A DNA stretch of 64,000 nucleotides from Dyadobacter sp. Leaf189. GTDB lineage: Bacteria; Bacteroidota; Bacteroidia; Cytophagales; Spirosomataceae. Shown in pieces: positions 1 to 8,284 of the stretch. Made by a program: the position numbers and the translations under genes. The number at the start of each line of letters is the position of its first letter. The stretch's first letter is position 1. Below the pieces are notes generated by a model, which saw only the letters and a list, made by a program, of their open reading frames with translations, had not been told where the DNA came from and ran no database searches. The stretch lies in contig NZ_LMPS01000001.1 of NCBI RefSeq assembly GCF_001424405.1, positions 334,522 through 398,521 on the forward strand, written 5' to 3'.

Positions 1-1
1 T

Positions 2-265
2 GATTTGAATAATTCGAAACTTGATCCGAAGGAGCGGGAGTTGCTCGGTGCCTACCTGTACAGTGCGAAAAACAAAGCCAATGCGGGAGACAATCTGCAA
101 AGACTGGGCGATACATTAATGGTTTATAATGCGCCGGTAGCGACCGAAAGCCTGGTATGTAAAAGCTGCGCAGATAACCCTGATCAGCCTTTTGCGGTTT
201 GGAGATTACTTTTCAACAAAAAAGACATCATCCGGAAACTGGATGCGAAACAGCTGAAAAAATAG
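2..265 (+). CDS. C-terminal part of an unrecognised protein
   Basis: The frame is open from the left edge of the window, so this is probably the last 87 residues of a longer gene. A TTG at 5 could serve as a start but nothing supports it. The visible part is soluble and lysine-rich, ends in a run of charged residues, and has a CxxC pair (CKSC) near its middle that could bind metal or form a disulphide. No signal peptide or membrane segment is visible. I do not recognise the family. The next gene is convergent and ends 85 bp away. Confidence 0.55.
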   Translation, partial: DLNNSKLDPKERELLGAYLYSAKNKANAGDNLQRLGDTLMVYNAPVATESLVCKSCADNPDQPFAVWRLLFNKKDIIRKLDAKQLKK

Positions 266-349
266 AAGCGTACTGGTGACGGGCAAAAGAAAAATGGGTA
301 AGCAGCGGCGACAAATGGCGCGCTTTGCTTACCCGATAGCTTTTAACAA

Positions 350-1225
350 TTATTTTCCGGAAGCGTGGTAGATCTCATACCAATCTTCCCGGCTCAGCTT
401 GATATCCGATGCACTTGCAGCGTTTCTGATCCGCGCCTCCGAGAGCGAGCCTATAATGGGCAGCGTTCCCAGCTTCATTAACCAGGCTACTGCAGTTTGT
501 TCAATATTTGCATTGTATTTACGGCCGATTTCTTCCAGTTTCGCCCTCAAACGCACTGCCTTTTCTTCGGTACCGTTCAAAATCTTTCCTCCGGCAAGTG
601 GTGCCCAGGCCAGCGGCTTGCTAAAACTCTGTTTAATGAAATCAATGCGTCCGTCTTCTATCGCCGACGTATTCATCAGGTTCAGCTCGATGTGGTTGGT
701 CACAATCGGAATGCGAAGGTAGGATGCGAGCAGCTGGTGCTGAAAAACGGTGAAGTTGGCAACACCAATGTGCTTCGTCTTGCCCGACTTGACTATCTCC
801 GCCAATGCCGTCGCAGTTTCTTCCGGATCTGAAAGAAAGTCACTTTGATGCAGGAGAAAAATGTCCAGATAATCAGTACGTAACCTTTTTAAAGAACCAT
901 TGATACTTTCAACGATATGGTCGCGGGAAGTGTCGTAATACTTCGAATACTTATTCCCGGAATGCCTGATGCCGCATTTGCTGAATAGGACAATTTCTTC
1001 ACGTTTAAAAGATTTATTGTGAATGATTTTGCCGAAATGTTCTTCGATTGTCTGATCTCCGTAAATATCCGCGTGGTCAAAAGTATTGATACCCAGTTCC
1101 AGACAGAGGTTAACTGTTTTTTCGATTTGTGAGGTAGTCGCAGTACCTTCATCCGCCCATCTCCAGAAGCCGTAAATCGCTTCTGATACTTTTGGACCGG
1201 AGTCGCTCAGGCTTACTTTTTTCAT
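350..1225 (-). CDS. Aldo/keto reductase
   Basis: This is a 291-residue cytosolic NADPH-dependent oxidoreductase of the aldo/keto reductase superfamily, closest in feel to the YdhF-like group. The catalytic tetrad is visible: Asp50 and Tyr55 in the FDHADIYG motif, Lys83 in FSKCG and His126 in LLHQSD. The length is normal for a complete TIM barrel. The cofactor-binding end has the usual PIIGS motif near residue 255. The substrate cannot be read from sequence. It lies downstream of the zinc-ribbon gene on the same strand, and a -7 element (1248-1255) sits in the 31-bp gap, so it may have its own promoter. Confidence 0.93.
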   Translation of the reverse strand: MKKVSLSDSGPKVSEAIYGFWRWADEGTATTSQIEKTVNLCLELGINTFDHADIYGDQTIEEHFGKIIHNKSFKREEIVLFSKCGIRHSGNKYSKYYDTSRDHIVESINGSLKRLRTDYLDIFLLHQSDFLSDPEETATALAEIVKSGKTKHIGVANFTVFQHQLLASYLRIPIVTNHIELNLMNTSAIEDGRIDFIKQSFSKPLAWAPLAGGKILNGTEEKAVRLRAKLEEIGRKYNANIEQTAVAWLMKLGTLPIIGSLSEARIRNAASASDIKLSREDWYEIYHASGK

Positions 1226-1247
1226 TCCGGGGATATTTGATTCGGTG

Positions 1248-1255
1248 CAAAAATA
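1248..1255 (-). promoter_or_regulatory. Candidate -7 element for the aldo/keto reductase
   Basis: On the minus strand this reads TATTTTTG, a full match to the Bacteroidota -7 consensus TAnnTTTG, 22 bases before the ATG at 1225. I found no good TTTG at -33, so the call rests on the -7 box alone. Confidence 0.4.
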
Positions 1256-1256
1256 T

Positions 1257-1616
1257 TTATTTCTCGAGACGTTTGTCTTTCACGATCAGATAAAAATCGT
1301 TTTCGAGTTCAAGATAGCCATAATCATAAACGAAATGGTAAATGCTGCCTTTCAGGGTGGGACGAATACTTGTGATCAGGTTGAAGTCAAAACCTTTGCT
1401 CAGCAATGCACTTTTGGTAGTCTTTGATTTATCCTCCGGGCAAAATTCTTCCAGGATCCTCCTGTTTTTCCGGAGCTGGTTGTTCATATTTCTTACAACA
1501 TTGTAAGCATCTGAATTGAGCCGGTTGTTGTAGCTGTTCCGGCACATATCGGAGCAGAATTTCTTATCTACTCTCCCCATTAACGGTTTTTCGCATTCAA
1601 GGCAATTCTTCATCAT
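1257..1616 (-). CDS. Small zinc-ribbon protein (DUF2116-like)
   Basis: This is a 119-residue protein starting at tandem ATGs (1616/1613). An upstream ATG at 1661 would add 15 residues without obvious structure. The N-terminus holds four cysteines in a zinc-ribbon pattern, C5-x2-C8 and C21-x3-C25 (NCLEC and KFCSDMC), followed by RNSYNNR, as in the DUF2116-type zinc-ribbon proteins frequent in Bacteroidota. The middle is basic and helical; the C-terminus is hydrophobic and beta-like and ends in charged residues. Nucleic-acid binding is plausible from the basic region but not shown. No partner gene is evident. Confidence 0.75.
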   Translation of the reverse strand: MMKNCLECEKPLMGRVDKKFCSDMCRNSYNNRLNSDAYNVVRNMNNQLRKNRRILEEFCPEDKSKTTKSALLSKGFDFNLITSIRPTLKGSIYHFVYDYGYLELENDFYLIVKDKRLEK

Positions 1617-1790
1617 TCCATATTTTGCTAAGATCCCGGAAGGATCTTTTACAGTGTGCATACCTCTCTGAATGCAATATAGTAAAATTCATTTGACACC
1701 AATAAACGCCCTTTTCCGCTTGCAAATGGCTGCAAATGTTTTCATATGCTTATAAATGATTAACAACCGAATCAATTTCCAGCTCACAAA

Positions 1791-1798
1791 CATCTTTG
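1791..1798 (+). promoter_or_regulatory. Candidate -7 element for ssb
   Basis: CATCTTTG followed by CA is a one-base departure from TAnnTTTG and matches the common Bacteroidota form TATCTTTGCA. It lies 51 bases before the ssb ATG. No clear -33 box was seen. Confidence 0.35.
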
Positions 1799-1849
1799 CA
1801 TTGTCGCTGGGTCGACAGTAGATACTATTCAATTCTAAACATCATTATC

Positions 1850-2185
1850 ATGAACTCAGTAAAATTGGTCGGTAACGTAGGACGTGAAATCAATGTAAAG
1901 GATTTTGACGGAGGGAAAATGGCCACCTTTTCGCTTGCCACTAACGAGGTATATACGAACAGGAACAAGGAGGAAGTTAAAACAACGGCCTGGCATTCCA
2001 TTGTAGCCTGGGGACCGCTGGCGCAAAAGTGTGAATTGTTGCTGGAAAAAGGAAAAATGGTAACTGTGGAAGGCAAGATAAACTACCGGCAGTACCAGAA
2101 TAAAGATGATCACACTGTGAAGGTTGCCGAGATAGTGGCCTTCAAAATTGAAGAATATGTAAAAAGCACAGAGGTAACTGCCTGA
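1850..2185 (+). CDS. ssb: Single-stranded DNA-binding protein, short form
   Basis: This is a 111-residue single OB-fold protein that coats single-stranded DNA. The start MNSVKLVGNVG is the typical first beta strand of SSB, so the ATG at 1850 is preferred to the longer frame from 1796. Typical SSB sequence continues through VTVEGKINYRQYQNKD. The C-terminus stops right after the OB fold (EYVKSTEVTA). It lacks both the glycine/proline linker and the acidic DDDIPF-type tip through which housekeeping SSBs recruit partners. This suggests a secondary SSB, as often found alongside a longer one in this phylum; that is inference. Confidence 0.92.
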   Translation: MNSVKLVGNVGREINVKDFDGGKMATFSLATNEVYTNRNKEEVKTTAWHSIVAWGPLAQKCELLLEKGKMVTVEGKINYRQYQNKDDHTVKVAEIVAFKIEEYVKSTEVTA

Positions 2186-2198
2186 AATCGATCACGAA

Positions 2199-2238
2199 AA
2201 AAGTTTGCTGGTCTCGCCGTTATAGGTGAGACCAGCAA
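2199..2238 (-). terminator. Rho-independent terminator of xylB
   Basis: A perfect 11-bp stem (2205-2215 with 2228-2238) is extended by CC/GG pairs around a 6-base loop. Read in the xylB direction the hairpin is followed by a run of six T. It begins 6 bases beyond the xylB stop codon and also separates xylB from the convergent ssb. Confidence 0.85.
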
Positions 2239-2243
2239 GTATA

Positions 2244-3728
2244 TCAAAGGCTTGCTTCCAGTGCCTCTTTCCATTTAGCGTAAGCATCTTTGGTAGCGGC
2301 GCTGTGCTCGGCATCAGGTTCTATGGTTTGTAATGCGCTAAGGCCATTGAAAGCGTCTGCGCGGTTCTTGTAATAGCCAAGGCCAAAACCAGCAGCACGG
2401 GCAGCTCCCTGCGCGCCATCTGTATTGTATAACTCTACGGTCGCCCCTGAGACGTTGGCGAAAGTTTCGCGGAATACCGGACTTAGGAACATATTGGCTT
2501 CTCCCGCACGTATATTTTTGAGAGAAACACCCACGGTTTCCATGATCTCCATTCCATAGTACAATGCAAAAACAATTCCTTCCTGGGAAGCACGCGTATA
2601 ATGCGGCAATCCGTGGCGACTGAATTGCAAACCTTTGAATGTACTTCCCGGATCCTGGTTTTCAAGCATACGTTCCGCGCCGTTGCCAAATGGAAGACAG
2701 TACAGTCCGTCTGATCCGATAGGTGCCTCGGATGCAAGCTGATTCATTTGCGGGTAGCTGATATTTCCCTGGAAAAGGGAGTTCCTGAGCCAGCCATTCA
2801 AGCTGCCGGTACCATTTACGCAAAGAAGAACACCGTAGCGGTCAACTTCCGAAATGGGGTTTACATGCAGGAAGGTATTTACCCTTGATTTCGGATCAAA
2901 TTTGATTTGCTCGCTTACACCGTAAACAACGCCCGAAGTGCCCGCCGTAGCAGCCACTTCGCCGGGTTCCAGTACATTGAGCGAGAATGCATTATTAGGT
3001 TGGTCGCCCGCCCTGTAAGTCACAGGGGTGCCTGCTTTAAGGCCAAGTGCCTCTGCTGCCGCGGCGGTAATGTGCCCCTGATCAGAGAATGTAGGCAGAA
3101 CACTGGGGATAAGACCGGCATCAAAGCCGAAGTGATTAAACAGGAAGTCGGCGGGACGTTTGTTAACAAAATCCCAGAATATACCTTCGGAAAGACCTGA
3201 TGGCGTTGTCACAACTTCCCCCGTCATTCGCATTGCCAGATAGTCACCGGGAAGCATGAACTTGTAGACTTTCGCGTAAACATCAGGCTCATTCTGCTTC
3301 ACCCAGCCGAGTTTTGCTGCTGTAAAATTGCCCGGAGAGTTCAGCAAATGCGGCAGCACGTATTCTTCTCCCAGTTCCTGCATGGCGGTATTGCCCACTT
3401 CAACCGCCCGGCTGTCACACCAGATAATGGATGGACGGAGTACGTTTAGATTTTCATCAACCACAACCAGACCATGCATCTGATACGAAATCCCGATCGC
3501 GGCAACTTCGTCCGGCTTGATTCCAGCCTTTTTGACAACTGCCTGCGAAGCAAGACACGCATTTTTCCACCAGTTTTCCGGCTGCTGTTCTGCAAAGCCA
3601 GGCTTGGGAGCGTCGATTGTCATTTCACGCTCCGGAAAAAACGCGGACGCTGCTACTGCGCCGGTATCTGCATGGACCAAACATGCTTTAACAGAAGAAC
3701 TGCCTAAATCGAATCCCAGGAAATACAT
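2244..3728 (-). CDS. xylB: Xylulokinase
   Basis: This is a 494-residue FGGY-family carbohydrate kinase, predicted to phosphorylate D-xylulose at O5 with ATP and feed it into the pentose phosphate pathway. The phosphate-binding motif GFDLGSSSVK opens the protein. QMHG at 83-86 is characteristic of xylulokinases among FGGY kinases, and the catalytic base is Asp242 in AGDQPNN. ATAGTSGVVY forms the second nucleotide-binding segment. The length is normal. No xylose isomerase or transporter lies beside it, so the gene stands alone, with its own promoter region and a strong terminator. Specificity within FGGY is inferred mainly from QMHG and the overall sequence. Confidence 0.93.
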   Translation of the reverse strand: MYFLGFDLGSSSVKACLVHADTGAVAASAFFPEREMTIDAPKPGFAEQQPENWWKNACLASQAVVKKAGIKPDEVAAIGISYQMHGLVVVDENLNVLRPSIIWCDSRAVEVGNTAMQELGEEYVLPHLLNSPGNFTAAKLGWVKQNEPDVYAKVYKFMLPGDYLAMRMTGEVVTTPSGLSEGIFWDFVNKRPADFLFNHFGFDAGLIPSVLPTFSDQGHITAAAAEALGLKAGTPVTYRAGDQPNNAFSLNVLEPGEVAATAGTSGVVYGVSEQIKFDPKSRVNTFLHVNPISEVDRYGVLLCVNGTGSLNGWLRNSLFQGNISYPQMNQLASEAPIGSDGLYCLPFGNGAERMLENQDPGSTFKGLQFSRHGLPHYTRASQEGIVFALYYGMEIMETVGVSLKNIRAGEANMFLSPVFRETFANVSGATVELYNTDGAQGAARAAGFGLGYYKNRADAFNGLSALQTIEPDAEHSAATKDAYAKWKEALEASL

Positions 3729-3791
3729 TATGTTACGAGTATTTATTGATTGCTAAATGCTGACCAGCTATGCTATAACTGCTGAAAAGTA

Positions 3792-3821
3792 CAAAAATGT
3801 TCACTTAAAATCACAAAGCAA
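3792..3821 (-). promoter_or_regulatory. Candidate xylB promoter
   Basis: On the minus strand TTG (3819-3821) is followed after 19 bases by CATTTTTG (3792-3799), one mismatch from TAnnTTTG. The spacing is in the 19-21 range used by the Bacteroidota primary sigma factor. The element is 63 bases before the xylB ATG. Confidence 0.4.
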
Positions 3822-3836
3822 TGTCATTAAGTGTAA
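3800..3836. promoter_or_regulatory. Inverted repeat over the xylB promoter, possible operator
   Basis: TTCACTTAA (3800-3808) and TTAAGTGTAA (3827-3836) form an imperfect inverted repeat that brackets the -33 region of the candidate xylB promoter. This is a sensible place for a repressor of pentose use, but no regulator gene is nearby. Confidence 0.3.
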
Positions 3837-3976
3837 TGTTTACAATTAAAGTTCAGTCCGCATGATAAATGTCATTTTTTCAATACGTTGGAAAAAATCC
3901 CGTGTAGAAAAAATTCTCTATATTGAACTCGCATATGAAACCAGACCGAGCAAATTGTAGTTTGATTTGTGTTTAT

Positions 3977-4009
3977 CTTGCATAAGCTCAAATATCGGGT
4001 GGATATTTG
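3977..4009 (+). promoter_or_regulatory. Candidate promoter of the M28 peptidase gene
   Basis: CTTG (3977-3980), a 21-base spacer and GATATTTG (4002-4009, one mismatch from TAnnTTTG) precede the ATG at 4047. An alternative -7 box, TATCTTGC, overlaps at 3974-3981, so the exact start is uncertain. Confidence 0.35.
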
Positions 4010-4046
4010 TATTCTAATCAGTTGGATACATCCTTTATCAGGAACT

Positions 4047-5510
4047 ATGAAAAAAATTGTACGGATCTTTTTGGTGAGCAGTTGTATCGTGTCGTTGCTC
4101 GGATTAAGTCCGGGTGAGAAGAAGTGGGATAAGTCTTTTGCGAAGATTGACAATGAAGTCAGAAAGAACAGCAAAGCGTATGTCACACTTGAAAATGCTA
4201 CCAAAACAATCGGTCATCGCCTGACAGGCAGCGCCAACGGGGAAAAGGCAGAGGAATACGCATTTAAGCTCCTGAAAAGCTACGGCTTTACAGACGTCAA
4301 ATACCAGCCTTTTGAAGTAGAAGCATGGATGCGTGACACGGTTACGCTGTCCATTGCACCTGGAAGTTCAGATAATTTCAGGGACGTACCAGTGGTTTCG
4401 CTGGCGCATTCTCCTGTTGAAGCCAACCTGCAGGGTGAAATCGTGGATGTAGGTAATGGTTTGGAAGAGGACTTTGAGGCAGTAAAAGACAAAGTGAAAG
4501 GCAAAGTAGCACTTGCCAATATCAATCTCGTAGGCGTCACTGGTAAAAAGAACCTCCACCGTTCGGAAAAAACAGCACTCGCTATTAAGTACGGAGCTAC
4601 CGGCGTAATCATGGTCAACGGCGCACCCGGAAAGATCCTGCTTACAGGAACAGCTTCCGTTACAGGTGCAATTATATCTATCCCGGCAGTCTGCATATCC
4701 AGTGAAAGCGGCTTTGAAGTACGTAAATGGTTGAAAGAAGAAGGACCGCTGGAAGCGCACATTGAAATGCACAACACCTCCAAGCAGATCAAAGCCCGCA
4801 ATGTAATTGCAACGCTTAAAGGGAAATCGGATGACCGCGTTATCATTGGCGGGCATTTGGACTCCTGGGATCTTGCTACCGGAGCGATCGACAATGGAAT
4901 TGGCTCCTTTGCAGTAATGGATATTGCACGGACTTTCAAAGCTTTGAAGGTTAAGCCGGAAAGAACAATTCAGTTTGTTCTGTTTATGGGCGAAGAGCAG
5001 GGACTACTCGGTTCGAAACATTTTGTAAGCGAGCTTAAAAAATCGGGAGATATCAACAAGGTCACTTACATGATGAATCTTGATATGACCAATGATCCCA
5101 AGGGAGTGAATGCCTTTGGGCGTGATGAGATGAGCGAGTTTTTTGCGAATGTGGGCAATGCGATCCATTCAGTAGACTCGAATTTCAAGAACGAAATTAT
5201 CAATCGCGCAGGATTGCATAGTGACCATCAGCCGTTTATGCTGGAAGGTGTGCCTATTGCAGGCTTGTCGGGACATCTGGATCCGAATGTGCTGCAATGT
5301 TATCATGCGGATTGTGATGACTTCAGTCTGGTGAACAAAGAGCAGCTGGAAACTACAGTTCGCATTGGAGCTATGTACTTATTTGCACTTTCCAGCGCCG
5401 ATCAAATCGCAGTTAAAAAGTTATCAGATCAAAAAACGCGCGATTTCCTGATTTCACAGGGTTTGAAAGAAGAACTGGTGATTGGTCAGGAATGGCGCTG
5501 GGAGCACTAA
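4047..5510 (+). CDS. Exported M28-family zinc peptidase with PA domain
   Basis: This 487-residue protein has an N-terminal hydrophobic signal segment (residues 4-20), so the ATG at 4047 is chosen over the upstream frame from 3969. A protease-associated (PA) insert spans roughly 120-245. The M28 metal site follows: His270 and Asp272 region in GGHLDSWD, Asp282 in AIDNGIG, the GEEQG glutamates at 316-317, Asp346 in MNLDM, and a late His in CYHADCD. These are the ligands of a two-zinc aminopeptidase/carboxypeptidase. It probably degrades peptides in the periplasm or outside the cell. ispE starts only 10 bp after its stop, so the two genes may be co-transcribed without a functional link. Confidence 0.92.
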   Translation: MKKIVRIFLVSSCIVSLLGLSPGEKKWDKSFAKIDNEVRKNSKAYVTLENATKTIGHRLTGSANGEKAEEYAFKLLKSYGFTDVKYQPFEVEAWMRDTVTLSIAPGSSDNFRDVPVVSLAHSPVEANLQGEIVDVGNGLEEDFEAVKDKVKGKVALANINLVGVTGKKNLHRSEKTALAIKYGATGVIMVNGAPGKILLTGTASVTGAIISIPAVCISSESGFEVRKWLKEEGPLEAHIEMHNTSKQIKARNVIATLKGKSDDRVIIGGHLDSWDLATGAIDNGIGSFAVMDIARTFKALKVKPERTIQFVLFMGEEQGLLGSKHFVSELKKSGDINKVTYMMNLDMTNDPKGVNAFGRDEMSEFFANVGNAIHSVDSNFKNEIINRAGLHSDHQPFMLEGVPIAGLSGHLDPNVLQCYHADCDDFSLVNKEQLETTVRIGAMYLFALSSADQIAVKKLSDQKTRDFLISQGLKEELVIGQEWRWEH

Positions 5511-5520
5511 ACGAATTGAA

Positions 5521-6330
5521 ATGCTTGTTTTCCCAAATGCGAAGATTAACATCGGCTTGAATATTGTTGAAAAGCGGGCCGATGGTTTTCATAACATTGA
5601 ATCCTGTTTTTACCCTGTCGGCTGGAAAGATGCATTGGAAATTACGCGGACAGAATCCTTTTCAGTGGAATTTGACGGTATCTCGATACCCGGCAGCGAA
5701 GCGGATAATATCTGCGTAAAAGCATATCAGCAACTTGCCGCGGATTTTGATTTACCGCCTGTTAAGATCCATTTGCTGAAAGCTATTCCTATCGGGGCAG
5801 GTTTAGGGGGAGGCTCGGCAGATGCGGCTTTCACTATCAAGGCATTAAATGCGTTTTTTGATCTGAATATTTCTTTTGAAAAACAACTTTCATACGCACG
5901 TAGATTAGGCAGTGACTGTGCTTTTTTCATTCTCAATCAGCCAGCGTACTGTTTTGGTAAAGGTGACGAGTTCGAGCACATCGACATTGATCTCAAAGGG
6001 AAGTGGATTGTGCTTGTGAATCCCGGAATTCATATCTCTACAGTGGAGGCGTATTCGGGAATAAAGCCGCAAAAGAGTGAAGCAGATCTTAGAGCGTTGC
6101 TTGGCAGGCCGATAGAAACGTGGAAAGATCTTGTTAAAAATGATTTTGAAGCAACGCTTTTTCCTAAATACACTCTTTTAAAGGAAATTAAAGAAGAATT
6201 GTATAAACACGGTGCACAATATGCATCAATGAGTGGCTCAGGATCTACCATATTCGGGATTTTTGAGCAGGAAGCAGATCTGGCCGGTCAATTCAGTCAG
6301 TTCAAGGTATGGCAGGGAACTATGGGTTAA
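5521..6330 (+). CDS. ispE: 4-diphosphocytidyl-2-C-methyl-D-erythritol kinase
   Basis: This is a 269-residue GHMP kinase of the MEP isoprenoid pathway; it phosphorylates CDP-methylerythritol at the 2-hydroxyl. The start MLVFPNAKINIGL is the usual IspE N-terminus with the catalytic Lys8, so the ATG at 5521 is preferred to 5482, which would overlap the M28 gene. The ATP loop PIGAGLGGGSADAA lies at 90-103, the catalytic Asp in GSDCAFF at about 132, and the third GHMP motif SMSGSGSTIFG near the C-terminus. No other MEP-pathway gene is adjacent. Only 10 bp separate it from the gene upstream. Confidence 0.96.
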   Translation: MLVFPNAKINIGLNIVEKRADGFHNIESCFYPVGWKDALEITRTESFSVEFDGISIPGSEADNICVKAYQQLAADFDLPPVKIHLLKAIPIGAGLGGGSADAAFTIKALNAFFDLNISFEKQLSYARRLGSDCAFFILNQPAYCFGKGDEFEHIDIDLKGKWIVLVNPGIHISTVEAYSGIKPQKSEADLRALLGRPIETWKDLVKNDFEATLFPKYTLLKEIKEELYKHGAQYASMSGSGSTIFGIFEQEADLAGQFSQFKVWQGTMG

Positions 6331-6410
6331 TAATTCTTTGTAAATATGTGTAACAACCTTTCGCCAGCGTTATAATTCAACAGAATGTAAGACTGAAAAT
6401 CGACCAGAAG

Positions 6411-7022
6411 ATGAGCCCAAAACCTACCACGAAACTGAGGGAAAGTCCCTTCACAAAGCGCCGCGAACCACTCGGGTTTATGCTTTGGCTGTGTGTAGCA
6501 GGAAGCTCGCTGCTCTTCCTGTCGATATTCGTTATCTTCTTTATAAATCTTCGTCAGGAGGCCGGGCAGCTCGATTCACTGCCGGATATGTTCTGGCTTA
6601 GTACATTGGTAATCCTTTTCAGCAGTATCACCCTTCATGAGGCAAACCTGGCGTTCGCAAACGAAAGGTTCCTGCATTACCGAGTCTTTCTTTGCGCGAC
6701 GATGTTCCTGGGTTTTATGTTCATCGCATTGCAGGTAGGCGGCTGGTTCGAGATGGTCAATACTCAGATTTTCAGCAATCTTAGCAATTCGAAAGGCTTC
6801 ATTTATCTTCTCACAGGTTTACACCTCCTGCACATGCTGTGCGGAGTAGGATACCTGGTGTATTTATTCAGGAAAGCAGTTAAGAACCGGGCTTATGTTG
6901 ACGCGTTTGTCTACAGTGTCAACCCGCCAAACCGGCTGCGGATCAAGCTATTTACCAGGTACTGGCATTTTACCGGCGCACTCTGGCTGATTGTCTTTGT
7001 AGTCCTGATCCTTCTTTATTGA
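6411..7022 (+). CDS. Cytochrome c oxidase subunit III family protein
   Basis: This 203-residue membrane protein has five predicted transmembrane helices (about 23-45, 60-78, 95-112, 130-150, 182-202), as in the short bacterial subunit III of haem-copper oxidases. Conserved features include the histidine-rich segment [12 protein letters not shown] in helix four and [10 protein letters not shown] before the last helix. Subunit III stabilises the proton- and oxygen-handling core and has no redox centre. There are no neighbouring genes for subunits I or II, haem synthesis or Sco, so it is an orphan copy here. Its stop overlaps the convergent transporter gene by 7 bp. Confidence 0.88.
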   Translation: MSPKPTTKLRESPFTKRREPLGFMLWLCVAGSSLLFLSIFVIFFINLRQEAGQLDSLPDMFWLSTLVILFSSITLHEANLAFANERFLHYRVFLCATMFLGFMFIALQVGGWFEMVNTQIFSNLSNSKGFIYLLTGLHLLHMLCGVGYLVYLFRKAVKNRAYVDAFVYSVNPPNRLRIKLFTRYWHFTGALWLIVFVVLILLY

Positions 7023-8233
7023 TCAAAATTCTTTTTGAGACTATTCCGGGCCAGGAATGTAGCCAACAAGGTGAGGATTGCGGCCATGATCATCGGAGCA
7101 CCAGGTAAGTAGACTGGCGCAGACGATTTAGTGAAAGCCGCAAAAAGGTTTGTCATCAGTGGCGGTCCAATGATAGAGGTCAGACTTTGAAGGCTTGTCA
7201 ATGCACCTTGTATTTCACCCTGTTCATTCGCCGCTACCTGTGTTGATATAATGCCCTGCAAAGAAGGACCGGCAATTCCGCCGAAGATATAGGGTACTGT
7301 GAATACGTACATCATCCAGCCTTCTGTGGCAAATGCATATAGCAGAAAGCCGATCGCGTAAAGCAGCAAACCCAGGTACACTCCGCGTTTCTGGCCGAGT
7401 TTTGGAATAATAAGCCTGATAAGGTATCCCTGTACCAATGCGCTCAGCACACCGACTACACCAAGTGAGTAACCAATTTCAGCTTCACCCCATTTAAATT
7501 TTTCAATCACGTAGAACGACCAATTGCTGTGCACAGCATGCATGGCGATGTACATCAGACCCAGCGAAAAGATCAATCCATAAATGACCGGGTAGCGTTT
7601 CAGATTTTTCAATGATCCGATCGGATTCGCCCTGGTCCATTCGAACTTCCGCCTGTTTTCGGGCTTCAATGATTCTGGTAAAATGAAGTACCCGTAGAGC
7701 CAGTTAATAAATGAGAATCCCGCTGCTGCCATAAATGGAACCCGCGTGCCAAACTGCCCCAGTAAACCTCCCAAAACGGGCCCAATGATAAAGCCGAGAC
7801 CAAATGCAGCCCCGAGCAAGCCGAAGTTTTGTGCTCGTTTTTCAGGCGTACTCACGTCCGCGATGTAGGCAGCACCAGTAGTAAAACTGGCGCCCAAAAT
7901 TCCCGCAATAATGCGCCCCACATACAACCAGCCCAACGAAGGTGCGAAAGCAAGGAAGATGTAATCAATCCCAAAACCAAAAAGAGAGGCCAGCAAGACA
8001 GGCCGCCTGCCAAACTGATCGCTGATGCCGCCGATAATGGGTGCACAAAGAAATTGCATGGCCGCATAAGCAAACAGAAGCCAGCCTCCGTCACGTGAAG
8101 CCTGGCTGATTGTGTCGCCGGTCAGTTCACTGATCAGCTTGGGCATAACCGGAATAATGATTCCGAGCCCGATTACGTCAATAAGAAGTGTAACGAAAAT
8201 GAAACCTATCGCGGGGGAACGGTTTGCAGACAT
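7016..8233 (-). CDS. MFS transporter of the TetA (TCR/Tet) family
   Basis: This 405-residue inner-membrane protein has 12 predicted transmembrane helices. MFS motif A ([14 protein letters not shown]) lies in the loop between helices 2 and 3, and motif C-like glycine/proline sequence ([13 protein letters not shown]) in helix 5 marks a drug:proton antiporter. The overall sequence ([19 protein letters not shown] at the start) is typical of Bacteroidota TCR/Tet transporters, most of which are annotated by homology to TetA without shown tetracycline resistance. No TetR-type regulator is adjacent, so a role in resistance is not supported by context. Its end overlaps the cox3-like gene by 7 bp. Confidence 0.9.
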   Translation of the reverse strand: MSANRSPAIGFIFVTLLIDVIGLGIIIPVMPKLISELTGDTISQASRDGGWLLFAYAAMQFLCAPIIGGISDQFGRRPVLLASLFGFGIDYIFLAFAPSLGWLYVGRIIAGILGASFTTGAAYIADVSTPEKRAQNFGLLGAAFGLGFIIGPVLGGLLGQFGTRVPFMAAAGFSFINWLYGYFILPESLKPENRRKFEWTRANPIGSLKNLKRYPVIYGLIFSLGLMYIAMHAVHSNWSFYVIEKFKWGEAEIGYSLGVVGVLSALVQGYLIRLIIPKLGQKRGVYLGLLLYAIGFLLYAFATEGWMMYVFTVPYIFGGIAGPSLQGIISTQVAANEQGEIQGALTSLQSLTSIIGPPLMTNLFAAFTKSSAPVYLPGAPMIMAAILTLLATFLARNSLKKNFDQ

Positions 8234-8284
8234 GATAATGCAGTTTAGGTCTTTGGTACCTTAAAATTTTAATGCCTGCAATGA

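Larger units (their letters stand above)
3729..4046. other. Divergent regulatory gap between xylB and the M28 peptidase
   Basis: This 318-bp AT-rich gap has no credible gene. It carries a candidate promoter for each flanking gene and an inverted repeat near the xylB promoter, listed separately. The middle part, about 3840-3950, shows nothing I can name. Confidence 0.7.

Noticed and set aside
4280..4939. 219-codon minus-strand ORF inside the M28 peptidase
   Set aside because: It is antisense to a gene with complete catalytic motifs, and its translation is a Ser/Thr/Pro-rich shadow with no family features.
7016..8233. Tetracycline resistance gene
   Set aside because: Family membership (TCR/Tet MFS) is clear, but there is no TetR partner or mobile-element context, and most such chromosomal pumps have other or unknown cargo.
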